Notes: generated from the letters alone by a model not told the origin. A DNA stretch of 64,000 bases from Desulfobulbus elongatus DSM 2908 (GCF_000621145.1 NZ_JHZB01000007.1:62001-126000); one strand, 5' to 3'; positions 7,911-15,497 are shown, counted from the stretch's first letter. Numbers and translations are program-made.

Positions 7911-8372
7911 ATGAGCCGTACCGACACCGACATGCACGTGAACTGGATGCTCAGGAACATCCTTTCGTTCCTGGAAGGCGAGGCCAACGAGAAGAACATC
8001 GTGTTCACCACGGCCTTCGAGGAAACGCTGCCGACGATCACAACCGACGGCGCGCAGGTCCAGCAACTGCTTCTCGCCGTTGTCGAGGACACCCTGGCCG
8101 CCATCGGTGCCGATGGCCGGGTCGACTTCATCACCTTTTCCACGCCGGCAAGGGTGCATATTCAGATTGCCGACAGCAGTCCGGGAGTGACGTCCGCGCG
8201 GATGAACAAACTCTGGCAGCCAGCCCCCGTCGACGGCGGGGCCGGCAGGGAGGCCCGTTCCGGTCTGTCCGTGTACGGCGCCGTTGTCTATCGATTGGGA
8301 GGAAGGATTTCGGTCCAGGACAGACCGCAGGGCGGCATGCTGTTCACCCTCAGCCTTCCGGTGCGCGGCTGA
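7911..8372 (+). CDS. Stand-alone HATPase-domain protein, degenerate
   Basis: A 153-residue protein resembling only the ATP-binding domain of a histidine kinase, with no phosphoacceptor His domain. The fold pattern is visible: TITTDGAQVQQLLLAVVEDTLAAI in place of the N-box, ADSSPGVTSARM as G1, and SGLSVYGAVVYRLGG as G2. Key residues are altered: the N-box Asn is missing (AVVEDT for the usual NLLxNA) and G1 is DSSPG rather than DxGxG. It lies 35 bases after the FemA/B-like gene and probably shares its sigma-54 promoter. It may bind a partner kinase or act as a non-catalytic regulator. The start may instead be ATG 7932. Confidence 0.75.
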   Translation: MSRTDTDMHVNWMLRNILSFLEGEANEKNIVFTTAFEETLPTITTDGAQVQQLLLAVVEDTLAAIGADGRVDFITFSTPARVHIQIADSSPGVTSARMNKLWQPAPVDGGAGREARSGLSVYGAVVYRLGGRISVQDRPQGGMLFTLSLPVRG

Positions 8373-8409
8373 TTCGGCCCCGGCCCGGCAACCGCTGCCC
8401 GCGCCCTGT

Positions 8410-8808
8410 TCACGGGCGCTGCGGAGGCGCGATTGCCGCGATGGTGAGCCGGCGGATGCCGGCGGCGGTTCGGTCTTCTATGGTTTCCCCCGTTTTCCGG
8501 CCCATGAGCGCGGCCCCCATGGGGGTGAGAATGGAAACCGGATTCGGGTGCGCCTCCGCCTCTTCGGGAAAGACCAGGGTGAGGTCGAACTCCCTGCCGG
8601 TGGCAACGTCCCGCAGGACAATGTGCGAACGCGGGGTGGCGACATCGGCGGGCATGTCCTCGGGGCTGACCACGCGGCCCCGCGACGCGTCGTAGTGCAG
8701 CTTCCGGATGTTCCTCTTTTCCTGTTCCTTGAAAAGATCGCAGAAGAGCATGAGCTGTTCGATCCGTTGCCTGTCCTGTTCGCTGATCAGAATCGTTTTG
8801 TCCGGCAA
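8410..8808 (-). CDS. Rnk/GreA-C-like protein, copy 1
   Basis: A 132-residue protein of the Rnk family (regulator of nucleoside diphosphate kinase). These have a short N-terminal helical arm and a C-terminal GreA/GreB FKBP-like domain that can bind RNA polymerase. The C-terminal hallmark is visible: VSILTPMGAALMGRKTGETI followed by RRLTIAAI. The arm (QDRQRIEQLMLFCDLFKE) is short, as in Rnk and unlike the long coiled coil of GreA, so transcript-cleavage activity is unlikely. The start is TTG 8808, with GGAGGAG five bases upstream. A second member lies at 10005. Confidence 0.85.
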   Translation of the reverse strand: MPDKTILISEQDRQRIEQLMLFCDLFKEQEKRNIRKLHYDASRGRVVSPEDMPADVATPRSHIVLRDVATGREFDLTLVFPEEAEAHPNPVSILTPMGAALMGRKTGETIEDRTAAGIRRLTIAAIAPPQRP

Positions 8809-8923
8809 GCGCCCTCCTCCCGTGCATGTGCAGGTTTTCCCAGGCGGCCGCAGACCGTTCCGGCCGGGGCGGCAGCGCCTTCGGCCAAACGGCTGCGCGG
8901 GCGGGCCGCCCTGGTTTCGACGG

Positions 8924-9544
8924 CTATCGTGCCGTCACGGAACATCCGCCGCCGGCGGTCCTCCGGACCGTGGTGCGAGTCCCCAACTCCGCCAGAGGGC
9001 AGGATTGCAGAAAATCCGTGATTTTCCTGTACACGTCCGCAAACAGGAGCAGGCCGATTATTTCGCCTCGCCGGACAACGAACAACGAATCGTGGCGCCC
9101 GCCGGCGAAAAGACGGAAGGCTGCGCCCATCGTCTCGTTGCCCTGGATCGTCCTGCCGGGGGCGGTCCCCTTGACGAACGAATGGACGTTGAGGCGATGG
9201 ATCTTGCGCCAGTGTTCCGGGAGCGGGTCGGACCAGAGGGGCAGATGCAGGGTCAGCCGTTCGCCCAGCGCCCTGAACGGACGGGCCAGCCATTGACCGG
9301 CCTTCGCATCTGCCCGCCCGTGCGTCGAAGCGAGGGCCTCGACGATATCGGCGGGAGAGAGTTTGCCGACGACTCTCCCCGTCACGTCATAGGCCAGGAG
9401 TATCCTTTGGCTCGACAGGCCGGCCCGATACTCGGCATCGGACTTTTTCAGCGCCGCCACCGCCTCCATCAGCGAAGCGCGGTTTGAAATACGGGGAAAC
9501 GCTTCGATGGGACGGACCCATTCCTTTATCTTCAATCGTTCCAC
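8924..9544 (-). CDS. CBS-domain protein
   Basis: A protein of about 206 residues with two CBS modules: the first at about residues 10-65 (RASLMEAVAALKKSDAEY, then VVGKLSPADIVEAL), the second in the C-terminal third (ETMGAAFRLFAGGRHDSLFVV, then EIIGLLLFADVYRKI). CBS pairs usually bind adenosyl ligands and regulate a partner. The start is uncertain: GTG 9544 lies just after GGAGGAG but very close to it, and TTG 9535 gives the LKIKEW beginning seen in related stand-alone CBS proteins. An ATG at 9619 is excluded if the sigma-54-like promoter there is real. No partner gene is adjacent. Confidence 0.8.
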   Translation of the reverse strand: MERLKIKEWVRPIEAFPRISNRASLMEAVAALKKSDAEYRAGLSSQRILLAYDVTGRVVGKLSPADIVEALASTHGRADAKAGQWLARPFRALGERLTLHLPLWSDPLPEHWRKIHRLNVHSFVKGTAPGRTIQGNETMGAAFRLFAGGRHDSLFVVRRGEIIGLLLFADVYRKITDFLQSCPLAELGTRTTVRRTAGGGCSVTAR

Positions 9545-10004
9545 TTCTCCTCCCCGGACTGAACGGCGGCGGCCCGCATGCCGCCCCGTACCATCGACAA
9601 GTGGCACGAAATGTGCCAATGTTGATTATTTTTTGGAAAGAGTGCCGAAAAGATGGACAAACGGCGCGGAAGCGCGATAAAGCGGGAAAAGAGGACGGGC
9701 ACGACGCAGCGGGGCCGGGGGATGTTCAGGATTTGTTTGTACGCCCGCCGCATGCTTTTACGCTCCCGAAGGGGAAAACGATGCGGTTCGATTCCGGCCA
9801 CCGGGTATTTTCTCCCCGATTTCGGGGGATGCCGTTCAGGTCCGCCCGCCGCCGGGCTGAACCGATCGTCACCGCCGAGGAAACCCCCCGGGCCCCGGAT
9901 GCGACCCGCCCGGTTCGCGACGACGATAAACACGGCGAGGGTACCCAATCCATTGCCGGAGCGAGTGTGCCGAACATTTCGAGACCAACGACAACGGAGA
10001 GACC
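9545..10004. other. Intergenic region between CBS gene and second Rnk-like gene
   Basis: 460 bases with no convincing gene; open frames are Arg/Gly-rich and lack ribosome sites. A palindromic sigma-54-like element sits at 9603-9618, followed on the plus strand by an AT-rich stretch around 9620-9640. No clear sigma-70 promoter for the Rnk-like gene at 10005 could be picked by eye. Confidence 0.5.
9603..9618 (-). promoter_or_regulatory. Palindromic sigma-54-like promoter for the CBS gene
   Basis: On the minus strand the sequence is TGGCAC-N5-GTGCC: a perfect -24 box with correctly spaced GC in the -12 box, although TTGCW is only partly matched. The element is nearly palindromic (GGCAC and GTGCC arms), so the same bases read TGGCAC-N5-GTGCC on the plus strand. 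The predicted minus-strand start is near 9592, about 50 bases before the CBS-protein start. Confidence 0.45.
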
Positions 10005-10412
10005 ATGAGACCGAAAATCATCATTTCATCGCTTGACGCCGAACGATTGGGAGCGCTTCTCGGCGCCCTGCCCGCCCATTCATTTCCCTGCAGCGAGGAC
10101 CTGGAAGACGAGTTGTATCGCGCGGAAATCCGGGAACCGAAGGACATGCCCCCGAACGTGGTGACGATGAACTCGACGGTCCGGTTCAAAATCGCCCCTT
10201 CGGAGGAGGAATTCTGTCTGCGGCTGGTCTATCCCCAGAACATGGATGCCAACGGCGGGACGATTTCAGTCCTTGCCCCGGTCGGCAGCGCTCTCCTCGG
10301 CCTTGCCCAGGGGGACGAAATCGAGTGGCCGAAACCGGGCGGAGGCGTCCTGAAGGTCCGGATCGTGGACATCACCTACCAGCCCGAACGTTCCGGCGAC
10401 TATCACCTGTAG
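10005..10412 (+). CDS. Rnk/GreA-C-like protein, copy 2
   Basis: A 135-residue relative of the protein encoded at 8410-8808: short N-terminal arm (SSLDAERLGALLGALPA), linking region with PPNVVTMNSTVRF, then the GreA/GreB C-terminal domain (GGTISVLAPVGSALLGLAQGDEIEW and VLKVRIVDITYQP). The matching segment in copy 1 is PADVATPRSHIVLRD, so they are diverged paralogues. The ATG follows ACGGAGAG. The expected role is binding RNA polymerase or modulating transcription; stress-related function is an inference from the family. Confidence 0.85.
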   Translation: MRPKIIISSLDAERLGALLGALPAHSFPCSEDLEDELYRAEIREPKDMPPNVVTMNSTVRFKIAPSEEEFCLRLVYPQNMDANGGTISVLAPVGSALLGLAQGDEIEWPKPGGGVLKVRIVDITYQPERSGDYHL

Positions 10413-10521
10413 CCTCGGGATGCGGCCAGGGCCACCCGGACGGGGGCGAGCCCCCACGATACGGCGCGTTCCCGTTGCCGCTCCGGGCTTTCGCGCTCAG
10501 GGCGGCGGGTTCTCGCAGCGG

Positions 10522-10677
10522 TCAGCCGTTGTCCTGGTCGTCGATCTCTTCCGCGGCGTCCTCATCCGGAACCGTGCCGGTCTCCTGCGGGACGATGCAG
10601 TAATCGCAGGAACTGTCCATGCCGGTATGGCCGTGCCAGTCGTCCTCAGCCCAATCTTTTTCCTGAATGTTGTTCAT
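10522..10677 (-). CDS. Small acidic protein with a CDYC motif
   Basis: A 51-residue open frame beginning at ATG 10675-10677, with GGAGGAG five bases upstream, a strong ribosome site. The product is very acidic (EDAAEEIDDQ near the end) and has two cysteines in CDYC, plus tryptophans near the start (KDWAEDDWHG). I recognise no family. It could bind a metal through CDYC or be a small regulatory or precursor peptide. The good ribosome site and skewed composition support a real gene; function is unknown. Confidence 0.5.
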   Translation of the reverse strand: MNNIQEKDWAEDDWHGHTGMDSSCDYCIVPQETGTVPDEDAAEEIDDQDNG

Positions 10678-11418
10678 ACGACTCCTCCTCTGCCAGCCTG
10701 ACTCGAACGGAACTGCTTGCCCGGTGCATGTATCGGCCCTGGAAATCCCGGCATCTTGCCTGCGCAAAACAGGCTGCGTTTGCCGGCCGCGCTTGATTCC
10801 CCATAAGTCACGCCACAAAAAAACCTCATTCGGGTCTGCCTGCAATCATTTATTGACTGAATCCGCAAAGAGACCATGTATCGAGGCGCACAAACCGCTG
10901 GCCGGAAACTCCCTTTCCCGCCCATCCCGCCGGTACCGCCTTCCCTGTAAGGAGCTTTCCCCGGCAATCCTTCCCTTCATTGTCCGCAGTTCCGTACAAA
11001 AATCAAAACGCCTGTGGACATCGCTTTGCAAACCTGCTTTGATATGAACCGGTTTGATCGCGGCAGAGCGGCAACCTGCTGAATGGGCGGTCAAACCAAG
11101 GGGCCACTGAACGCGGGACGATCCTCCCGGAAGGACCATATATTCTTCGAACGGTTGCATGGCACACCTCCTTGCACATGAAATCCCCCGGCCTTTGTCC
11201 GGACGAATCCGGTTGCTGTTTCTGGCACCATCCGGTTGCCGGCCGGGCCGTCCGTTCCGGCGGCTCCCCATCCCCAACCGGCACTCCCGGAGTGCCATGA
11301 CAGAGTCTACCGGGGCCGGCGCAAACCTTTCCCCTCTTGCCGCCGCCCCCGTTCCGGTCGCCGCCTTCGTCCACGGCCTGCCGATGTTCTTTGCGGCCAG
11401 CCGTTGACGCCTGTACCC
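10678..11418. other. Long region with little recognised coding content, upstream of the STAND-SecA gene
   Basis: About 740 bases between the small acidic protein gene and the STAND-SecA chimera. The only candidate gene is the 104-codon frame at 10846-11160, noted separately. Other frames look like translated noncoding DNA (Arg, Pro and Gly rich). I see no clear promoter for the plus-strand chimera gene. The stretch 10800-10870 is more AT-rich than its surroundings and may hold minus-strand promoter sequence for the small acidic gene. Confidence 0.45.
10846..11160 (-). CDS. Possible small protein with strong ribosome site (tentative)
   Basis: A frame of 104 codons starts at ATG 11158-11160, with AAGGAGGTG four bases upstream, one of the best ribosome sites in the window. 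The product begins MQPFEEYMVLPGGSS and then becomes basic and cysteine-containing (AHSAGCRSAA, FDFCTELRTM). It matches no family I know, and the later part resembles translated noncoding DNA, so the real peptide might be shorter if a sequencing slip is present. Listed because the ribosome site is unlikely to be accidental. Confidence 0.3.
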   Translation of the reverse strand: MQPFEEYMVLPGGSSRVQWPLGLTAHSAGCRSAAIKPVHIKAGLQSDVHRRFDFCTELRTMKGRIAGESSLQGRRYRRDGREREFPASGLCASIHGLFADSVNK

Positions 11419-13781
11419 ATGCGTCCCTCGGCTGCATCCAAAACGCATATCCGGGCCGACAAATTCTTTCCGCCGCGCATCGATGCCGCCCAGTGCCTCA
11501 GCCGCGAGCGCATCATCGAATTTCTCCTCCAGCGGGGCCATGCCCGCACCAACTGCATCGTGGTCGAAGCGCAGCCCGGCCTGGGGAAGACCACCGCCGT
11601 CAAGCAGTTTCTCGACCGGGTCGGCCTCCCGTCGATCTGGTACCGGGTGGGGCCGGAGGACGCCGATCCGGGCTATTTCCTCCAGGCCATTCCCGCCTGC
11701 CTCAACACCCTGCTGCCCGATTGCCCCTCGGCGGCCACGGTCCGAATCCTGACCAGCGGCGACCTCACCCCCACGATGTGCCGAAACGGCTCGATTGCCT
11801 CCTCGCCGACCTCCGCGGCTGTCTCACGGATGATCTCTTCCTGGTCTTCGACGATCTCCAGCGCCTGCTGCCGCATCCCGCCTGTCTGTTCATCCTCGAC
11901 TACCTGCTCCGGGCCGCTCCGGATACACTCCGGTTCATCCTCATCTCCAGGGAACCGCTCGCCGGACTGAGCCATTTGGCCGGCACCGATGCCGTGCGCA
12001 TCGACAACAGCCTTCTGGCCATGGACGAGCACGAGGTCACCGATTTCCTCCACCAGGTCCTCCATCTCGACGTTTCCCTCGACCTGGTCCGAGAGGTGAC
12101 CCGCCTGACCGGCGGCTGGACCATGGGCGTCCGCCACTACGACAGCCAACTGATCGGCGGCCGGGTCCTGCTGGCCAACGCGGTGGCCGAGATGGAAACC
12201 GGCGAGGGCAAGCCCCTGACCGCGACCCTGGCGGCGGCCACCCTGGCCCTGGCCGGCATGCCGGTGCACGTGATCAGCGTCAACGACTACCTCACCGGCC
12301 GGGACGCCGAAGAAATGGGGCCGCTCTACCGGGCGCTGGGTCTGAGCGTCGGCTGCGTGGTCCAGGGCATGCCCCCGCCGGAGCGGGCCCGGGCCTACGG
12401 CTGCCGGATCACCTATGTGACCAACAAGGAAATCGTCTTCGATTACCTGCGCGACCGGCTGACCCTCGGCCAACTGGTCGACCCCCTGCGCACGCAGGCC
12501 GAGTCCCTGTATGCGCGCGACGGCCGGAGCGGACGCCTGCTGCTGCGCGGTCTGCACTGCGCCCTGGTGGACGAGGCCGATTCGATCCTGATCGACGAGG
12601 CCCGCACCCCGCTGATCATCTCCGGGACCGGCGGCGGCGAGGAAGAACGATGCTTTCTCGAACAGGCCCTGACCATTGCCGGGCAGTTGCGGTTTGATGA
12701 CGACTACCGACTCGACCGGGCCCGGCGGCAGGTGCTGCTCACCGAGGCCGGCCGGCGGCAGATCGGCGCTCTGGCGCGGAATTACGGCCCGCTGTGGACG
12801 GGCATGGCCTGGCGGGAAGGGGTGGTGGCCCAGGCGCTCAGCGCCCTGCACCTCTTTCACCGGGACGAACACTACCTGGTCCGCGACGACGCCATCGAGA
12901 TTGTCGACGAATTCACCGGCCGGGTGATGCCCGGACGGGCCTGGGAACAGGGGCTGCATCAGCTGATCGAGGTCAAGGAGGACTGCCCCCTGACCAGGCG
13001 GCGGGACCCGCTGGCCAAGATCAGCTACCAGCGCTTCTTCCGGCGCTACCTGCGCCTGTCCGGCATGACCGGCACGGCCAGGGAGGTGACCGGCGAGCTC
13101 TGGTCGGTCTACGGCCTGCCCACGGTCCGCATCCCCACCCACCGGCCGATGCAGCGGCGCCATCTGCCCGGCCGGATCCTGCCGACCCTGGAGGCCAAGT
13201 GGCAGGCCGTGATCGAACGGGTGCGGGAGATCCACTCTACCGGCCGGCCGGTGCTGATCGGCACCCGCTCGGTCACCGCCTCGGAACATCTCAGCCGCCT
13301 GATGACCGCGGCCGGCCTGGCGCACCGGGTGCTCAACGCCAAGCAGGACCGGGAAGAGGCCGACATCGTCAGCCGGGCCGGAGAAGCGGGCAAAATCACC
13401 ATCGCCACCAACATGGCCGGCCGCGGCACCGACATCAAACTGAGACCGGGGGTCAGGGAGGCCGGCGGCCTGCACGTGATCGCCACCGAGCGGCACGAGG
13501 CGGCCCGCATCGACCGGCAGCTGGCGGGCCGCTGCGGCCGGCAGAGCGATCCGGGCAGCTACGAGGCAATCGTGTCGCTGGCAGACCCGCTGATCACCGC
13601 GGGATTCGGCGGCATCGCCGACATGCTGGCCGGAAGGGACGTGCCGGAGCGTCTCGCCCGGCTGGCCCTGGATCACGCCCAGCAACGCATGGAAAAATAC
13701 CACGCCCGGATACGGCGGGAGCTGTTTCGCCAGGACCGGCGCCAGGGCAGCCTGCTCTCCTTTTCAGGGCGCATGGAATAA
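11419..13781 (+). CDS. MalT-type STAND ATPase fused to SecA motor core, interrupted by a frameshift
   Basis: A composite of about 787 residues, readable only if one base is restored near 11770. Residues 1-235 are the start of a MalT/LuxR-type STAND ATPase: ADKFFPPRIDAAQCLSRERI, P-loop AQPGLGKTT, Walker B FLVFDDLQRL, ILISREPL, and TGGWTMGV. From about residue 236 the chain becomes SecA: RHYDSQLIGG, DEADSILIDEARTPLIISG (385 onward), GMTGTA, TNMAGRGTDI, ATERHEAARIDRQLAGRCGRQ. The SecA part starts at about residue 78 of Escherichia coli SecA and stops near residue 620, so it lacks the N-terminus, most of the helical scaffold and the zinc tail. Its Walker A reads TGEGKP where Thr is expected, while the STAND P-loop is intact. 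A SecA-only product could start at ATG 12123, though no ribosome site precedes it. A HlyD-like gene follows 15 bases later. Confidence 0.75.
11768..11772 (+). other. Frameshift site at a run of five C
   Basis: The STAND N-terminus is encoded in frame 1 up to GDLTP, and its continuation (HDVPKRLDCLLADL) in the preceding frame. Adding one C to the run CCCCC at 11768-11772 restores a continuous family-like sequence. A deletion in a C-run could be a sequencing error, a real mutation or a programmed slip; a five-base run is short for programmed slippage. Confidence 0.8.
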
Positions 13782-13796
13782 ACGGGAGGTTTGACG

Positions 13797-14519
13797 ATGG
13801 ACAGAAGAAAAACCGCGCTGGCCGCGCTTGTCTGGTGGCTGGGAACGATGACGGCGGCAGCGGCCGACCTGCCGCCCCTGGAGGGGCTGCTCGCCCCAAG
13901 CGAGGTGGTGCAGTTCAGCAGCCAGACGCCCGGCATTCTCGAACAGGTCGAGGTGGAACGCGGCGACGTGGTGAAAAAGGAGCAGATCCTGGCCCGGCTG
14001 AAATCAGGCGTGGAGAAGGCGGTGGTCAACCGGGCCAGGGCGCGGCTGGAATTCGGTCAGCGCAAGGCGCGCCGCAACGAGGAATTGTACAAAAAGCAAC
14101 TGCTTTCGCTTCACGACAAGGACGAACTGGAGACCGAAATCCAGCAGGCGCGACTGGAACTGATCGAGGCCGAGGAACGCCTGAAGCTGCGCACCATCGC
14201 CAGCACCATCGACGGCGTGGTGGTCAAACGGACCGGGGCGCCCGGCGACTATGTCGGCGAGGAACCGTTTTTGACCGTTGCCCGCATCAATCCCCTCAAC
14301 GTCGAGGTCATCGTGCCGGCCGCTCACTTCGGCGCCCTGCGCAACGGCAGCACCGCCAAGGTCGTCCTCGATCAGCCGGTCGGCGGCACCTACACGGCCA
14401 AGGTGGTGATCATCGATCAGGTGATCGACGCGGCCAGCGGCACCTTCGGGGTCCGGCTGGAACTGCCCAACCCGCAATCGGCGCTGCCGGCCGGCCTCAA
14501 ATGTCACGTGGAATTCTGA
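13797..14519 (+). CDS. HlyD/RND-type periplasmic adaptor protein
   Basis: A 240-residue membrane-fusion protein with an N-terminal signal (ALAALVWWLGTMTAAAA). Domains in order are a first lipoyl half (GILEQVEVERGDVVKKEQILARL), a short helical hairpin (about residues 75-130), a second lipoyl half (TIASTIDGVVVKRTGAPGDYV) and a beta-barrel region (NPLNVEVIVPAAHFGAL). At 240 residues it is shorter than typical RND adaptors (350-400) and lacks much of the membrane-proximal domain. ATG 13797 follows CGGGAGG. It sits 15 bases after the SecA-chimera gene, likely in one operon, yet no inner-membrane pump or TolC gene is nearby. Confidence 0.87.
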   Translation: MDRRKTALAALVWWLGTMTAAAADLPPLEGLLAPSEVVQFSSQTPGILEQVEVERGDVVKKEQILARLKSGVEKAVVNRARARLEFGQRKARRNEELYKKQLLSLHDKDELETEIQQARLELIEAEERLKLRTIASTIDGVVVKRTGAPGDYVGEEPFLTVARINPLNVEVIVPAAHFGALRNGSTAKVVLDQPVGGTYTAKVVIIDQVIDAASGTFGVRLELPNPQSALPAGLKCHVEF

Positions 14520-14534
14520 ACTCGACCCGGTCGC

Positions 14535-14756
14535 TCACTGCCACCAGATCATCCGTTTGGGCGGGTTGCCGAAGGACTCGAAGGCGTCGCCGGATTCGCG
14601 CAGAACGGCATCCAGTTCTTCCACCGAGAACACATAGCCGTCGGCCGCCGCCTGGGCGATGAACTCATCCTTGGTCTTCAGGGCATCGTACTTGCCCCGA
14701 AGCTGCTCGTCCGCGCCGCCGGCGATCAACAACTCCTCTACACTCTTCTTCGACAT
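14535..14756 (-). CDS. Nif11-like small peptide (possible natural-product precursor)
   Basis: A 73-residue peptide whose first 55 residues fit the Nif11 leader family: KKSVEELL, then KTKDEFIAQAAADGYVFSVE and ELDAVL. Nif11 leaders guide modification of a C-terminal core in some ribosomal natural products. The C-terminus here is FGNPPKRMIWWQ, short, cysteine-free and without the Gly-Gly cleavage motif that usually ends such leaders. ATG 14754-14756 follows GGGAGAA by five bases. The gene converges on the HlyD-like gene with a 15-base gap. No modifying enzyme or peptidase-ABC exporter is adjacent, so a function outside natural-product synthesis is possible. Confidence 0.8.
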   Translation of the reverse strand: MSKKSVEELLIAGGADEQLRGKYDALKTKDEFIAQAAADGYVFSVEELDAVLRESGDAFESFGNPPKRMIWWQ

Positions 14757-15127
14757 GCTGTTCTCCCTTGATGATTGATTGCTCTTGATTTGCCTTGCAG
14801 GCCGCCGGTCGAACCGAAGCGGGCGACTGGGGCTGCCAGCGAAAAGCAACAATCGATCCGGTTTTGTCATCGACAATAAAAACTCATATTTTCAGAATCT
14901 TATCGTCAAATTTCAGACCGGGGGATTCATGTGGCAGTCCGCTCGCGGACAAAAGCGTAGACATGTGTCGCTTTCTCTTCATTTTTGTCAAACACTGCCG
15001 CACGCAGTGGTCGAGAAACGACGACATCGAGAAATCCGCGTACCGCTGTCCGAGAAACAGGGGGGGCATCACCCGGAACAGGTCCGGGCGGAGGCCGGGA
15101 TCGCCGAACGCCGCCCGCGCGGACGGG
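14757..15127. other. Intergenic region upstream of the Nif11-like gene
   Basis: 371 bases; the stretch 14850-14925 is markedly AT-rich for this genome and probably carries the promoter of the Nif11-like gene on the minus strand. A small palindrome, TTGTC-ATC-GACAA at 14864-14876, lies in it and may be an operator. The part from 14930 to 15127 shows no convincing gene on either strand. Confidence 0.45.
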
Positions 15128-15496
15128 TCAGGTGCGGGGGCGTGGCGGCTGGCCGGCCGGGCTCTCGTCCGCTTCGTGGAGCCTGACCAGATTGAGGATG
15201 TGGAGAAAGCTGTCCGGATCGAGTTGGGTGAAGGCCACGGCCATGCCGGCGGGATCATGGCGTTGGATCACGCCCTGGGCGCGGACATCCATCCTGCTGG
15301 TGACACCACTCAGACGGATCTCGACGGCACAGGGCGTTTCAAGGGGCAGGCGGACATCGGTTTCGAAAGAAAGGCCGTGGAGGCTGATATTCCGGGTATC
15401 GACCTCCGCCTCCAGCACGCCGTCGTCACCGTAGCGGAGCACGGCGGTGCCGGCGAACACAATCCGCCGTGACCGGCGGCGTTCCGAAGGGGCCAT
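15128..15496 (-). CDS. PilZ-domain protein
   Basis: A 122-residue single-domain PilZ protein, a likely cyclic di-GMP receptor. The N-terminal ERRRSRR matches the RxxxR binding motif, and the second element appears as DTRNISLHGLSFETD (consensus D/NxSxxG). The beta-barrel continues to GMAVAFTQLDPDSFLHI. ATG 15494-15496 begins one base after the stop of the L,D-transpeptidase gene, so translation is probably coupled. A diguanylate cyclase that could supply its ligand is encoded at 33004-34308 in this window. Confidence 0.88.
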   Translation of the reverse strand: MAPSERRRSRRIVFAGTAVLRYGDDGVLEAEVDTRNISLHGLSFETDVRLPLETPCAVEIRLSGVTSRMDVRAQGVIQRHDPAGMAVAFTQLDPDSFLHILNLVRLHEADESPAGQPPRPRT

Positions 15497-15497
15497 G

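Noticed and set aside
9619-9619. ATG at 9619 as start of the CBS protein
   Set aside because: It lies within the -24 box of the sigma-54-like element and the extra residues are not CBS-like.
11673-13703. 676-codon minus-strand open frame
   Set aside because: Reverse strand of the STAND-SecA coding region; low-complexity product with no family motifs.
14864-14876. TTGTC-ATC-GACAA palindrome as a defined operator
   Set aside because: Arms of five bases are too short to separate from chance; mentioned only in the intergenic note.
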